A stretch of 64,000 nucleotides of DNA from Scylla paramamosain (GCF_035594125.1 NC_087178.1:12772251-12836250), one strand, 5' to 3'; positions 35,441-46,951 are shown, counted from the first letter of the stretch. The notes: generated by a model not told the origin, from the letters alone. A program made the numbers and translations.

Positions 35441-35950
35441 TGTGGGTGTCACTCTCTTTTCTAAGGAGCTTGGCAAATCCATCACTCTGTGATTCTTCAT
35501 TAACCTCCGTCGTCTTGTTCAGCCCTTTGTGCTCCCCTGGTGAAGCTCTCCCGGCAAGACATCAAGCGCAGGCACTGAGGATTCTTTATCCTCCCCCTGG
35601 TTTACTTGATCCGGTTCAGTCTCAATCTCTACAAGTTCCTGAGGTGATGTTCTTTGGGCCACCTTATCGATCCTTTGCCAGATTCACTTTGTTCTGCCTT
35701 ATCCTTGGTCAGGAGAGCCATTACTGATTGCTGTATCCTTTGGACTGCGTCAAAAAGAAAACCAAACCTGGTGACGCTGAAGAGAGGGTGGTGGTATTAC
35801 CTTCCTCACCACTCTTGAGTGAGCCATTGTCAGTAACATCATCTTTCCTCCGAAATGTCTCTGCTTCCTCTTGTCGATCTATGTTGACCAGCTACTTTGG
35901 ACACATTCTTGCGTATTTCGCCTCAGTGCTGATGTATGTACTCAAGGATG

Positions 35951-36521
35951 GTGTCCCGCCAGTGCGAAGAGACCGTCACTTCACCCAATGGTGTCTCACT
36001 TCTGTGAGGACACTCTACACAGCGTCTTGCCAGAGCAAGGACACAGACACTTTACTCAGTGTCTCGCCAGCGCGAGGACACGGGCACTACGCGGTGTCTC
36101 GCTTGCGCGAGGAAACAGTTACTCTAGCAGTGTCTCGACAGTGCGAGGACACAGTCACTCTAGCAGTGTCTCGACAGTGCGAAGACACAGTCACTCTACA
36201 CGGTGTCTCGCTTTCCCTAGAACACGGTCACTCAATATTGTCTCGCCAGCACGAGGACACTGGCACTACACGGTGTCTCACCAACGCGAGGACACGGTCA
36301 CTCTACTCAATGTCTTGCAAGCGCGAGGACACGAGCACTACACGGTGTCTCGCCTGCGCGAGAACACACTCTACGGCCTACGCTGTCTCGCAAGCGCGAG
36401 GACACGGGCACTACACGGTGACTCGCAAGCGCGAGGACAGTCACTACACAGTGTCTCGCCAGCGCAAGGACACGGGCATTAGGTGGTGTCTAGCTAGTGC
36501 GAGGACATGCACACTACTCAG
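35951..36521. repeat. Minisatellite of about 16 units in the BEL 5' leader
   Basis: Units of 33-40 bp follow the pattern GTGTCTCGCCAGCGCGAGGACAC (abbreviated core) plus a CACTAC-rich tail. Each core is an imperfect hairpin: TGTCTCGC faces GCGAGGACA across a few bases. The array keeps long frames open on the + strand (35728-36570), but these consist only of the repeat and are not taken as genes. It lies between the 5' LTR and gag. Confidence 0.85.
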
Positions 36522-36935
36522 TGATCTCTGGGAAGATACAAACACTGAACGTAAATACTATTGTGCATGAGTAAACTTAACTTAAACTTGTAACTATGTG
36601 ACAGTGTCCCAGCAATGAATCTATGTATGTATGTACGCCTGTGGGCACACGCCAGACCCGCTGTGATTCCTAAGCACAGCTATAGAGATCTGGCAAATGT
36701 CTCACTTTGTGACCGTAGGTACGGGCACAAGACGTCTCTCCGCTGGTTGACTCTAACCAGCAGCCGTTGGGGAGATGTGGCATCTACCTCCGTCCCAGCC
36801 ACCACTCGCCACTAGCGGCAACCACTCACTTGGCCGTCCATCCAGCACCGCGCCCTGCTCACCTTAGCCCCACCATTCCGTTCTCGTCCTCGTAGGGGTG
36901 CACAGTCCGTCCACGGCGGCCGACCCTTCATGTTT

Positions 36936-37474
36936 TGATTGTTATCGCCACTTTTTTGGGTCGATCAGTGTAGGATAATGGGAACTGTTTCACGCTTATT
37001 CGATGTATTGATTGAATCGGTCAAAACCTGGGAACATGAACAAATTGTCATAAAGACAAATATATACTGGTAACTTAAGTCTCAGTCTTACAGAATAAGA
37101 CTATAGGTTTACGTTACTACACACAATTATTCATGTAAAGACAAAAGGTACATTGATACGTCCAGTCTCATCCTTATAGAGAAACACTACAGAGTTGTGC
37201 TACTGAAAACACTTACATAAAACAGGACATATATGTTACACTATGTTGTAGTCGAGACACTCGCATGTTGGCAGGTCATTAAACTCCTGTAGACAGGAAA
37301 GCCCTCTCAATGCGAGACGCTTGTTCACGACGTCTGCCCACCATTACTGTATACCTGCTTCTGCCCAAGGGCAGGGCAGAGCTGACGGTCCCCTACACAT
37401 GTTACTTCTGTGGAGTCTGAAATCCCTATCTGACCTTCATTAACCCGACCGAGGCGAACTTTACCAGGTCAGCA
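36936..37474 (-). repeat. BEL 5' LTR
   Basis: 539 bp with TG...CA ends. Shared blocks with the left LTR include GATGTATTGATTGAATCGGT, ACAAATATATACTGGTAACT and CACACAATTATTCATGTAAA. A (CT)n array follows outside it, and a similar array lies just inside the other LTR. Confidence 0.8.
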
Positions 37475-37520
37475 AAATATCTTCTTCCCATCCTATCCAC
37501 TACCACCTCAGCGCTCTCTG

Positions 37521-37521
<1 letters not shown>

Positions 37522-37575
<54 letters not shown>
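37522..37575. repeat. (CT)n between the right BEL LTR and the mariner fragment
   Basis: 54 bp of CT repeat starting 48 bp outside the LTR. Confidence 0.9.
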
Positions 37576-37576
<1 letters not shown>

Positions 37577-37577
<1 letters not shown>

Positions 37578-38116
37578 CAGCAAAATGACTAATTTATTTT
37601 TCAACAGGATGGGGCTCCACCACACTGGAAATGCATAATGCGAGTATATCTCAATGAGAATTTGCTAGGAAGATGGATCGGACGTGCTGGTGAAGGAGAC
37701 AACCTGCTATTGAAATGGATCCCACGGTCACCTGACTTGACACTTCGCGATTTCTTTCTGTGGTGTTATGTGAAAGGTCTGGTCTATGTCCCACCACTTC
37801 CTACAAGTGTAGAGGAGCTCAAGGAGAGAATCACTGAGGCTCTGAAGACTCTTACACACGACATGCTGCAGCGACAGTGGCAGAAACTCGAATACGGACT
37901 TGGTGTGCCGCGTCACAAGCGGTACACACATCGAATATTTTTAATAACTTAGAAGCATTACAAAATAACCATTTCACAGATTTTTTTGTTGGAAATTTGT
38001 GGAATAGAACTTGCTAAAAAATAAACCTATTAAGTTTAATTTCTCTTGACCATGTAGTCACTCCGATATGGACATAACAAATGTCAAATTTTTTGGGATA
38101 CTTGGGACACCCTGTA
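37577..38116 (+). mobile_element. Tc1/mariner-superfamily 3' end fragment, right copy
   Basis: It carries the C-terminal half of a DDE transposase: FQQDGAPPHW holds one catalytic Asp and RSPDLTLRDFFLW the next acidic-site region, followed by LKERITEALKTL, then a stop at about 37950. It ends in terminal repeat GGGACACCCTGTA at 38104-38116. The N-terminal half and the 5' terminal repeat are missing; the fragment starts abruptly beside a (CT)n array. It is in inverted orientation to the left copy. Confidence 0.75.
37638..37952 (+). pseudogene. Mariner-type transposase C-terminal fragment
   Basis: An open frame of 104 codons covers the end of the transposase catalytic core. The frame extends upstream without a stop through the QQDGAPPHW motif near 37600. 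It lacks the DNA-binding N-terminus, so it cannot be a working transposase. The stop at 37950-37952 appears to be the natural end because AT-rich untranslated sequence and the terminal repeat follow. Confidence 0.75.
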
Positions 38117-38186
38117 CAAGAAATTTTCCTGGGGTAACGGAATGGTAACGGAAAAGTGAATAATTTTGGAAATCAAGGAAACATTG
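38117..38186 (+). mobile_element. hAT-like continuation on the far side of the nested stack
   Basis: This segment matches 51794-51871 of the intact hAT: AATTTTC, then GTAATGG/GTAACGG, then AAGTGA, ATCAA and AAACATTG in the same order and spacing. It therefore continues the hAT left arm at 21484-21528 across 16.6 kb of inserted elements. Similarity ends near 38186. Confidence 0.6.
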
Positions 38187-39121
38187 CAGTACCTGGCATT
38201 AGGATTAATGTTAACTTAGTATGTAAAATTGTAAAGTAAACATATACTAAGTGTTACCGCAGGGCGGGTGAAAGACCGCCGAGCGGATGAAAGTTGTTGC
38301 TGCTGAGCAAGCGTATGCTAAATAACATGATCTGTGTTATGAGAGTTAAAGTAAAATAGTGTATGAAGCATGGATAACACTAAGGAAACTAAGTTAATTA
38401 GAGTAGAGATTAAGGAAACTGAATTCATTATAGTAGTTAATTGCAGTAGTGAAGATGTGTGAGAAGAACCAGCTGTGGAGAGCTTAGCTGCAGAGAGGTA
38501 GTGAGGGTTGTGTTTACGTAGTAAAGTTGATAACATGGCGCGTAGGGTAGATAATACACAGAGGGATCTCCATTGAGGAATGAGTCACCCGGAAACTATT
38601 GCTGACCTAAGGGCAAGATGGGCAGGCGTGAGACGCCGAGGGCCAGCAGGAACGAAGCCCGGAGGGATAGATCCCTTTGTACCGCCACCGAGTTAGTGTG
38701 TGACTACTCCAGAAAAGATCGAACCACTACAATACAGACGCAGGTGTTGCTTGGTGACAGGCCTCCTTAGGACCCCAAACACGTGAGTTCCACATCTTTA
38801 TTACGAGGGGTCGATTGCCCTAATTAGCATAATCAATGATTAGTGATGCATTATGTTGATACAGTATGTAATGGTTAGTAATACTACGCACGTCTTATGT
38901 TTAGTATGTATGTCTTCAGGTTTGACCGAATACAATAAACGATTCGCGTCACCCTGTGGGTCTAAAATCCTTTAGCTGCCTTCGGATGACTACAGTGAAA
39001 CGTGTGGTCTTCTGTGAACGTCCAGCGAGCAACACAACTCTAGGGGAGACGCAGTTCGTCCTCCCAGAGGACGGAGCAGAGAAGTGGCGCGGGAGGGGCA
39101 TCCTTCCCCAGGTCAGATCAC
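38187..39121. other. Interval without a gene; LTR-like hints
   Basis: No coding frame is recognised. A polyadenylation hexamer (AATAAA at about 38933) followed by CACCCTGTGGGTCT is reminiscent of an LTR 3' portion on the + strand, but no partner LTR or primer-binding site was found. The right end is CpG-rich. Confidence 0.35.
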
Positions 39122-39330
39122 CGAGTGTGTGTTATGTGTGCGTGTGCCGAGGACGAGCGAGCAGCGGACGAGGCCCATCCATCCTGCCTCGAGGGCGGGT
39201 AGCGAGTGTGTGTTCGTGTGTGCGTTGCCGAGGGCGTGTGAGCAGCGCGCGGGGCACCTCCGTCCTGTCTCGAGGGCGGGCAGCGAGTGTGTGTTTGTGT
39301 GTGCGACTGTGCGTTGCCCGGACAGGAGAC
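39122..39330. repeat. 81 bp GC-rich minisatellite, about 2.5 units
   Basis: Units start at 39122, 39203 and 39284, each with CGAGTGTGTGTT and later CTCGAGGGCGGG. The period is 27 codons, so long frames stay open on both strands across 39084-39549; these are taken as repeat artefacts. The array lies in a CpG-rich patch (about 39040-39400). Confidence 0.8.
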
Positions 39331-39412
39331 TGGCGTGGTGGCCTCGTTCCGGGGAGCCGGGGTGTCCATCGCACGTGGCTCAGCCGGGAAAGGAGAGAGG
39401 TAATTTGAATAC

Positions 39413-39460
<48 letters not shown>
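39413..39460. repeat. (GT)n at the gypsy truncation point
   Basis: The array marks the abrupt loss of gypsy homology on its left side. Confidence 0.9.
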
Positions 39461-39464
<4 letters not shown>

Positions 39465-39928
39465 AAAATTTGTGGATTAGGGTAATCAGTATAGTCATTA
39501 AATTTGGTCGAAGGTTCTTTTGTTCTGTCTTGGATGTCAAAGACAGCACAGGGTAGTCTCAAAGGTTCAAGTGCAGGTTCTCGAGTATAATAAGGTTTTA
39601 ACAAGTTAATGTATACCAGCTGCGTGGATTTACAGCTGTTATGGGTACTTATGATATAATTTCTGTCACTGATCTTAGCTTTCACACAGTAAGGATCTTC
39701 TTGATATCTAGCTGAAATAGGAGAACCCGGGACTGGAAGACTTGCTACGATCTTACTGTCATACTGATCTTTCATAGTCCTTTGAGCATTGAGAAGATTG
39801 TCCGATGCAAACTTGCGCACCCTGTTAAGGGTGTTTTTCAGATGTTCAAGGTAAGTGGTTACAGAACCTAGAGGAGTAGGTGTGAGTTGGACCAAATTAT
39901 CTTTAATGACCTTAAGAGGCCCTCTCAC
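39465..39928 (-). pseudogene. Gypsy integrase C-terminal fragment
   Basis: It opens with RGPLKVIKDNLVQL and continues with VRKFASDNLLNAQRTMKDQY, LPVPGSPISARYQ and LVYINLLKPYYTRE, the usual end of the integrase in this element group. The catalytic core between here and 40680 survives only in pieces (SDSGTNFTS near 40180). Confidence 0.7.
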
Positions 39929-40376
39929 CTTTCTTCCAGAGAGGAGCTCAAAAGGGGAGCAGCCAAGTGACTCGTGCCGAGTTTTTCGAATAGCAAACTA
40001 GAGAAATGGTAGTACCTCATCCCAGTCCCGGTCTCCCTCACAATAGTACTTGCGCAGCATAGCGTTTAGGGTCTGAAGACACCGCTCCAGTGTACCTTGA
40101 GATTGGGGGTGGTATGCCGTGGACAGAGTCTGACAAATTCAAAGTTCCTGAAAAGTCTGGGGAAAAAGATTACTTGTGAAATTAGTACCGCTGTCACTTT
40201 GTATCTCCTTAGGGATGCCATAGGTAGTGAACATAAAAGTCAAATGCTTAGTAATATTTTTTGGCCGAAATGTTCTTTAATTGAAAGGTTTTCGGGTAAC
40301 GGAAAGGTTTAAGGGTAACGTGTGGTGGGGCACAAAACAGTGAGAATGTACTCATTACCCTTTTTTTTTTATGTAG

Positions 40377-40508
40377 GGGATCTACTGTATCCACAAGGAT
40401 ATTTTGGAAGGGTTCTGACGGTATCTGAACTGGTTGTGTTTTAGATAGGGGATCTACTATATTCACAAGGATGTTTTGGAAGGGTTCTGAGGGTACCTGA
40501 ACTGGTTG
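40377..40508. repeat. 71 bp tandem duplication inside the gypsy integrase
   Basis: 40377-40437 and 40448-40508 are near-identical (GGGGATCTACT...CTGAACTGGTTG) with a 71 bp period. The duplicated segment encodes the linker before the integrase core (IPSEPFQNILVDTVDPL on the minus strand). Confidence 0.8.
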
Positions 40509-40679
40509 AAGTGGATAACTAAGAACAGGCTTGTTCGGTTTTCCCAGTACTTGACAGAGGTGACAGGAGCTAATGAAGGGTGATACATTTTTTCTTCATA
40601 TTTGACCAATAAAATTCATTAAGTAATTTAAGGTAGGTTTTCTTAACTCTGAAATGACCAAATCCTTCATGAGCTATCT

Positions 40680-41168
40680 CTAACACAGGGTTCTGAGATT
40701 CTGGGGCAGTACTACTTGGTAGACTTTAGCCCAGGTGTCATCATCGCTAAGTTTGGGACGTTTATAGAAACTCATCAGGATGTTGCCGTGGTAGTAGTAT
40801 GCTGGAGAGTGGAGATCATTCTTAGGTACAGTCTTGTGATGGAGCTTCACTAGAGTAGGGTCAAACCTTTGAGCTTCTTCCAGATTTTGTTCTGATATTA
40901 GCTTGTTGAATGTGGTGCCAACCCTCGGTGGCTGGACTAGAAACTTCATCCTCTTGGACTTATCGGCACGCTGCGTCTGAGCACGGGTGACAGCACAGAC
41001 AGGGAATAGCGTAGTTTGTTCCCTCCCGATGTCTTCGGTCGGGTTATACATTAGTGGAGTGTCTTTAGTGGTCAGGGCCGGAAACACCAAACTGCCGGCC
41101 AAGTCATTACCTAGAAGGAAGGTGGCATCTGGAATAGGTAAAGGACCGTCAATGACACCCATTATCAC
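40680..41168 (-). pseudogene. Gypsy protease tail, linker and integrase zinc-domain start
   Basis: The frame opens with FLLGNDLAGSLVFPAL, typical of the end of the protease region in this group, then FPVCAVTRAQTQ, a long linker and VYQVVLPQNLRTL, which leads into the integrase zinc finger. No reverse transcriptase motif appears in any frame of this interval. Confidence 0.7.
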
Positions 41169-41579
41169 AGTTCCGCTTACAGTGTCAGTTAAGGTGATCT
41201 TGGCCAGGGGAGTTGTGGTGTTTCCCTGGAGGACTTGTAGGATGACTTTCTCCTGTTTTGTTGCGTTCGATGTTGGACAGAACAGACTTGGTAATGAGGG
41301 ACTGCGCAGACTATTAGCACCGGGTGCTCTGGCAGGTTAGGACCAAGTGACACCTTACCAATAGATCTATCTGAAAGGCTTTAAGATATACTGCGGTACG
41401 GATGAAGCAACAGAAGTGGCAGATATAGGTTTCATATACATCTGTAGTACCTTTGGCTACCTTACATCTCGGATCAGGGCAATCTTTAACAATATGTCCC
41501 TCTTTCCTACAGTATCTACAAACTAGATTATTGGGTCTTCCAAAAATTCGACTCTTTCGAGTCCCACGACGGGTTTACT

Positions 41580-42137
41580 CTACTGATAGAGAGAACCTGC
41601 ATCTGACTTATCATTAGGAGGTCTCTTGTCCTCCTGCCCAGGGTGATGGATTAGGGAAAAGACATCGGCTACCTTAGCTGCTTTAATTAAGTCAGTTTCG
41701 TCTGTTATATGTACCATGATGGAGTATGGAACCTTCCTCTTAAATTCTTCAAGAACCACCAAGTTTACTAACTAATCAAAAATTTTGACACCTGACAATT
41801 TTAACCACTTATGGAAAGTCCGAAGTTTCTCTGCAGCAAACTTGAGAGTAAGTTTGATAGTTTGGTTTGCTGAAATTCCTAAAAGCTTGTCGGTAACCTT
41901 CAGGGGAGATTGAGTAGGAAGAGATGATTGTCTGTTACAGTCAGCGTTATTTTCTATCCCTTCACAAACTGTGATTGCTTTTCCCACATGCTTTGATTTG
42001 ATTAACCACACCCAGTGTTCCGGAGGCCAATTGAAGTGTGAAGCTGTGGATTCATATTCCTTGAAAAAAGCTTCTGGGTCACTCAAGGAAAAGTTAGGAA
42101 TCATCTTGATGTTTTTTGCCATGTCAACCTGTGCCAT
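41580..42137 (-). pseudogene. Gypsy gag remnant
   Basis: Two open pieces carry the family pattern FFKEYESTASHFNWPPEHWV, then KLRTFHKWLKLSG, then VLEEFKRKVPYSIMVHITDE (SCAN-like dimerisation region). A CCHC knuckle (CRYCRKEGHIVKDCPDPRC) follows at about 41465-41525. Stops separate the pieces. Confidence 0.7.
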
Positions 42138-42139
42138 AC

Positions 42140-43290
42140 CTTGATGTTGAGTACTTTGTTGAAGCTGCAGTAGGTGAACCTCGTGTTCCCTTCCCCGTGC
42201 TCGTTCTTCCCTTGCCTCTTCTCGGAACTTCTCGCCGGAATCCCATTCTTGTATTCTCTCGTTCTGTTAGCTCAAACTGAACCTTTAATTTGATAGCCTC
42301 AAGTTTTACCTTCTCTATTTAAAAGGTCTCCTGGTGGTTGTCAGCTGGAGTTGGGACTGAACTTGTTGCTGGCGGGTACTCTCCTGTTGTTCTTAGATGG
42401 GCTAGAACTATAAGTCTCAAGTAGGCTTTGGTGGTGTTAAATGTGAAAGAGATATAATTGTGAAAGGGATATAATCAGTGGTTAAGTATTTGAGATCCTG
42501 TTAAGCGTCAGAAACCAGTAGTTCCTCCACTGACAGATTACCGACAAATTCAGCAGGGTCAAAGCGTGACAGTTACCGTTAAATGGTTAACAAAAGGTTC
42601 CACTTCCCTAACTGTTAAGTGGTTAACAAAATGTTCCACTTCCCTAAGCAGAAAACTGATACCTGTCAGTATAATTACCAGGATTGCTTACCAAGCTAAC
42701 AATGATAACCCGATGACACTTCAAACTGCCGTAAGCCAGGCAAGAGTTAAGGATGTGCAACATTTCCCGCTCATGCGTACACAAAGCCAAAACAGGATGC
42801 TCATAATGGGGATTGAGTTCTGGTGAAACAGGCAGTCAAGTGAATGAATTCTACAAGATTGAGAGTTTCGCTGACTCTCTAGAATTAATGACAGACTGAT
42901 GAGTCTCGCGACAACGACAGCAGGACTTGATCTTTTCTCTCAGGTTATAAAACGGGCCGAGGGTTTAGAAGTACAGCTTCATTAGGGTAAGATAACGTTC
43001 TTTATCAAAATTGACAAAACACCAACTTGATATTTACCACTAAGAATTTAAGAACTTCTCCAATACTTTCGGCCTCAACATTCTATCTTGCAGGTTGTTT
43101 CTCTCCAATACTTTCGGGCTCAACATTTTATCTTACAGGTTGTTTCTCACCACATGGTTATGTTGTGTGTAGACTAAACGTTATCGCGGACGGGCCCCCC
43201 TGTAACTTTCCTCCCTACTGTAGTGACTATGGATGCCTGGCTCCCTACTGTAGTGACTATGAAATGCCAGTCCCATTGGGACTGGCATTT
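42140..43290. other. Interval upstream of the gypsy gag, with three short duplications
   Basis: No host gene is seen. It probably contains the gypsy 5' leader and LTR remains. Tandem duplications: 36 bp period at 42578-42648 (GGTTAACAAAA...CCACTTCCCTAA), 45 bp period at 43057-43146 (TCTCCAATACTTTCGG), and a 21 bp direct repeat at 43211-43231 and 43241-43261 (CTCCCTACTGTAGTGACTAT). Confidence 0.6.
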
Positions 43291-43292
43291 CA
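43262..43292. repeat. 15 bp palindrome of Jockey 3' UTR sequence
   Basis: Left arm GAAATGCCAGTCCCA and right arm TGGGACTGGCATTTC are exact reverse complements with one base between. Both arms are the 3' UTR motif of the Jockey family, once antisense and once sense, at the broken end of copy 2. Confidence 0.85.
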
Positions 43293-44662
43293 GTTGTTGG
43301 AGAACAGACTTGGCATGGTTCCGGGCAGAAGTATAAAGTGCATGAGATTCTGGTGATGGAAGGCTTAAGTACCTTTAGTGGGCCACCTCTTTATCATGTA
43401 TAGCACGAGAACAAGCTGTGTTAAACCAAGGTTTGGAAGGTTTAGGTCGAGAAAAAGAGTGAGGAATGTATGCCTCCATGCCAGACACTATCACCTCCGT
43501 TATACGCTCAGCACACAAAGACGGGTCTCTTACACGGAAGCAGTAGTCATTCCAAGGACTAGTCCCCCCAACTAGCAGAAGCAAAACGCCAGAGGCACCT
43601 TCACTTAGGGAGATCCTGAGGAGGGATTGGAGCGATAGGACAAGATACAGATATGAGATTGTGATCGGAGGAGCCCAAAGGAGAAGAAAGGGTGACAGCA
43701 TAAGCAGAAGGATTAGAGGTCAGGAAAAGGTCAAGAATGTTGGGCGTATCTCCAAGACGGTCAAGAATACGAGTAGGGTGTTGCACCAATTGCTCTAGGT
43801 CGTGGAGGATAGCAAAGTTGAAGGCTAGTTCACCAGGATGGTCAGTGAAGGGAGAGGAAAGCCAAAGCTGGTGGTGAACATTGAAGTCTCCAAGAATGGA
43901 GATCTCAGCAAAAGGGAAGAGAGTCAGAATGTGCTCCGCTTTGGAAGTTAAGCAGTCAAAGAATTTCTTATATTCAGAGGAGTTAGGTGAGAGGTATACA
44001 GCACAGATAAATTTAGTTTAAAAGTGACTCTGTAGTCGTAGCCAGATGGTGGAAAACTCGGAAGATTCAAGAGCGTGGGCACGAGAGCAGGTTAAGTCAT
44101 TGCGCACATAAACGCAACATCCAGCTTTGGATAAAAAATGAGGATAGAGAAAGTAGGAGGGAACAGAAAGGGGGCTACTGTCAGTTGCCTCAGACACCTG
44201 AGTTTCAGTGAGGAAAAGAATATGAGGTTTAGAAGAGGAGAGGTGGTGTTCTACAGATTGAAAATTAGATCTTAGACCGCGAATGTTGCAGAAGTTAATG
44301 AAGAAAAAGTTGAGGGGGTGTGTCAAGACACTTAGGGTCGTCGACAGAAAGGCAGTCCGATCTGGGGACATTTATGGTCCCCTCCCCAGATGGGGACTCC
44401 GAGGCTGGTGTAGGAGTCGCCATGATAATTTTGAAATTTTTGAGTGAAGGGTGTGTGTGTGTGTGTGTTATTAGGTGCTTGTAGTTTTGTGTGGAGGAAG
44501 AGAGTTGTCTTTGGGGGGCAGGCTGTGGCTGCCCCCTTCTGTTGTGAGACACAAAGGGAAATGTTCAGTGAGGTCACAGCTGGGTTTAATGATAAGTTCA
44601 CAGCACCCCCTGAACAGTGCTTTAGATCTCACTGGGAGTAATTATCGTTTCGGCAGGTGTCT
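43292..44662 (-). mobile_element. Jockey copy 2, 3'-truncated 5' half
   Basis: It matches copy 1 from the 5' UTR (through GGCAGGTGTCT at 44662) to the region after the endonuclease (AIHDKEVAH). It retains [20 protein letters not shown] and [10 protein letters not shown] in separate frames; a small deletion near 43557 and several shifts break it. Its inner end is joined to a palindrome made of element 3' UTR sequence (43262-43292). The 5' side abuts the AT array. Confidence 0.85.
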
Positions 44663-44667
44663 ACTGC

Positions 44668-46386
<1,719 letters not shown>

Positions 46387-46490
46387 GGCCAACGGATCCT
46401 GAAAGAAGACTGAAACTTCAAATTTACTACAAAAACAAGAAAACGAGCCACCTCCTCCTCAAGAACAGCCCTGAAACCAAGAGAGAAGAT

Positions 46491-46694
46491 ATGCAGAAGT
46501 CACGTGTCGTATATAGATTTACTTGCAAACAAGAAAACTGCGAAGTCCTACCATCATCTTACATCGGCATGACCACTACAAAACTCTCTCGACGGTTAAC
46601 AATGCACTTAGCAGCAAGCGCCCCTAAAAAACATCTAATGGAAGAACATGGCATCGCTATTACAAGAAAACCCTACAAGAAAACACATAAATAA
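46491..46694 (+). pseudogene. GIY-YIG endonuclease domain fragment of the Penelope-like element
   Basis: VVYRFTCKQENCEVLPSSYI and IGMTTTKLSRRLTMHLAA match the conserved core in which the Y...YIG pair and the Arg of RRL are catalytic. The C-terminal part with the expected metal-binding Glu is degraded; the frame ends at 46694. Confidence 0.75.
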
Positions 46695-46846
46695 TCGATG
46701 GATACAACGATGGACGACGCCTAAGCATAAAAGAAAATAATCCGAAGTTAAACACTCAGTCAGAAGACCTTCAAGCCCTACCAAGCATGAAGAAATCAAG
46801 AAAGAAAAACGAAGCGGCAACCTCACCGAGCCACGCGACAAAGCAG

Positions 46847-46908
46847 CCAATCAGCGGCTCCGCCCATAGTGCGTAGCTCGTTCTGATCCCGTGCGGGTTA
46901 CATATAAG
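46847..46908 (+). promoter_or_regulatory. Promoter-like block (CCAAT, GC box, TATA)
   Basis: GCCAATCAG (CCAAT at 46847), CTCCGCCC (46858-46865) and ATATAAG (46902-46908) occur in order and at plausible spacing, followed by GC-rich sequence. It lies at the tail of the Penelope-like element, where repeated upstream segments can carry promoters. No coding region starts directly behind it. Confidence 0.4.
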
Positions 46909-46937
46909 GCGCGCTGAGAGCAGACGCGCTGAAAAAA

Positions 46938-46951
46938 TTCGGGAACTACTG
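46938..46951 (+). mobile_element. hAT-like right end, possible partner of 21484
   Basis: TTCGGGAACTACTG resembles the inverted hAT terminus (TTGGGAACCACTG). The next 8 bp, CTCTAGCT, share five bases with CTCTAACA before 21484, and both fit nnnTAnnn. This would make 21484-46951 one hAT swollen by later insertions; the link is tentative. Confidence 0.35.

Larger units (their letters stand above)
21896..37474 (-). mobile_element. BEL/Pao LTR retrotransposon, decayed, with nested insertions
   Basis: Two LTRs in direct orientation bound the element. Minus-strand order is gag, zinc knuckle, protease, reverse transcriptase, RNase H and integrase, as expected for BEL/Pao. The integrase is split by a LINE insertion (about 23478-31350). 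Without insertions the element is about 7.7 kb, normal for this superfamily. All frames carry stops and shifts. The outer 5 bp flanks (GAGCA and AAATA) do not match, so no target duplication remains or an end has been rearranged. Confidence 0.85.
39460..42430 (-). mobile_element. Ty3/gypsy retrotransposon, Gmr1-like domain order, truncated
   Basis: Minus-strand order is gag with a SCAN-like core, zinc knuckle, protease region, integrase zinc domain, integrase core remnant and integrase C-terminus. No reverse transcriptase lies between protease and integrase, as expected for Gmr1-like elements in which integrase precedes reverse transcriptase. The element stops at a (GT)n array (39413-39460), so reverse transcriptase and 3' LTR are missing. 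Its 5' LTR was not identified. Confidence 0.7.

Noticed and set aside
35951..36521. CRISPR-like look of regularly spaced repeats
   Set aside because: Units are contiguous, lie inside a retroelement, lack unique spacers and are in a eukaryotic genome.
35728..36570. A 280-codon frame on the + strand
   Set aside because: It is kept open by the 33-40 bp minisatellite, is antisense to the BEL element, and shows no domain.
21891..37479. A 5 bp target duplication around the BEL element
   Set aside because: The flanks GAGCA and AAATA do not match, so none is claimed.
39084..39549. Overlapping frames of 130-150 codons on both strands
   Set aside because: They follow from an 81 bp repeat (27 codons) plus a GT array, not from protein coding.
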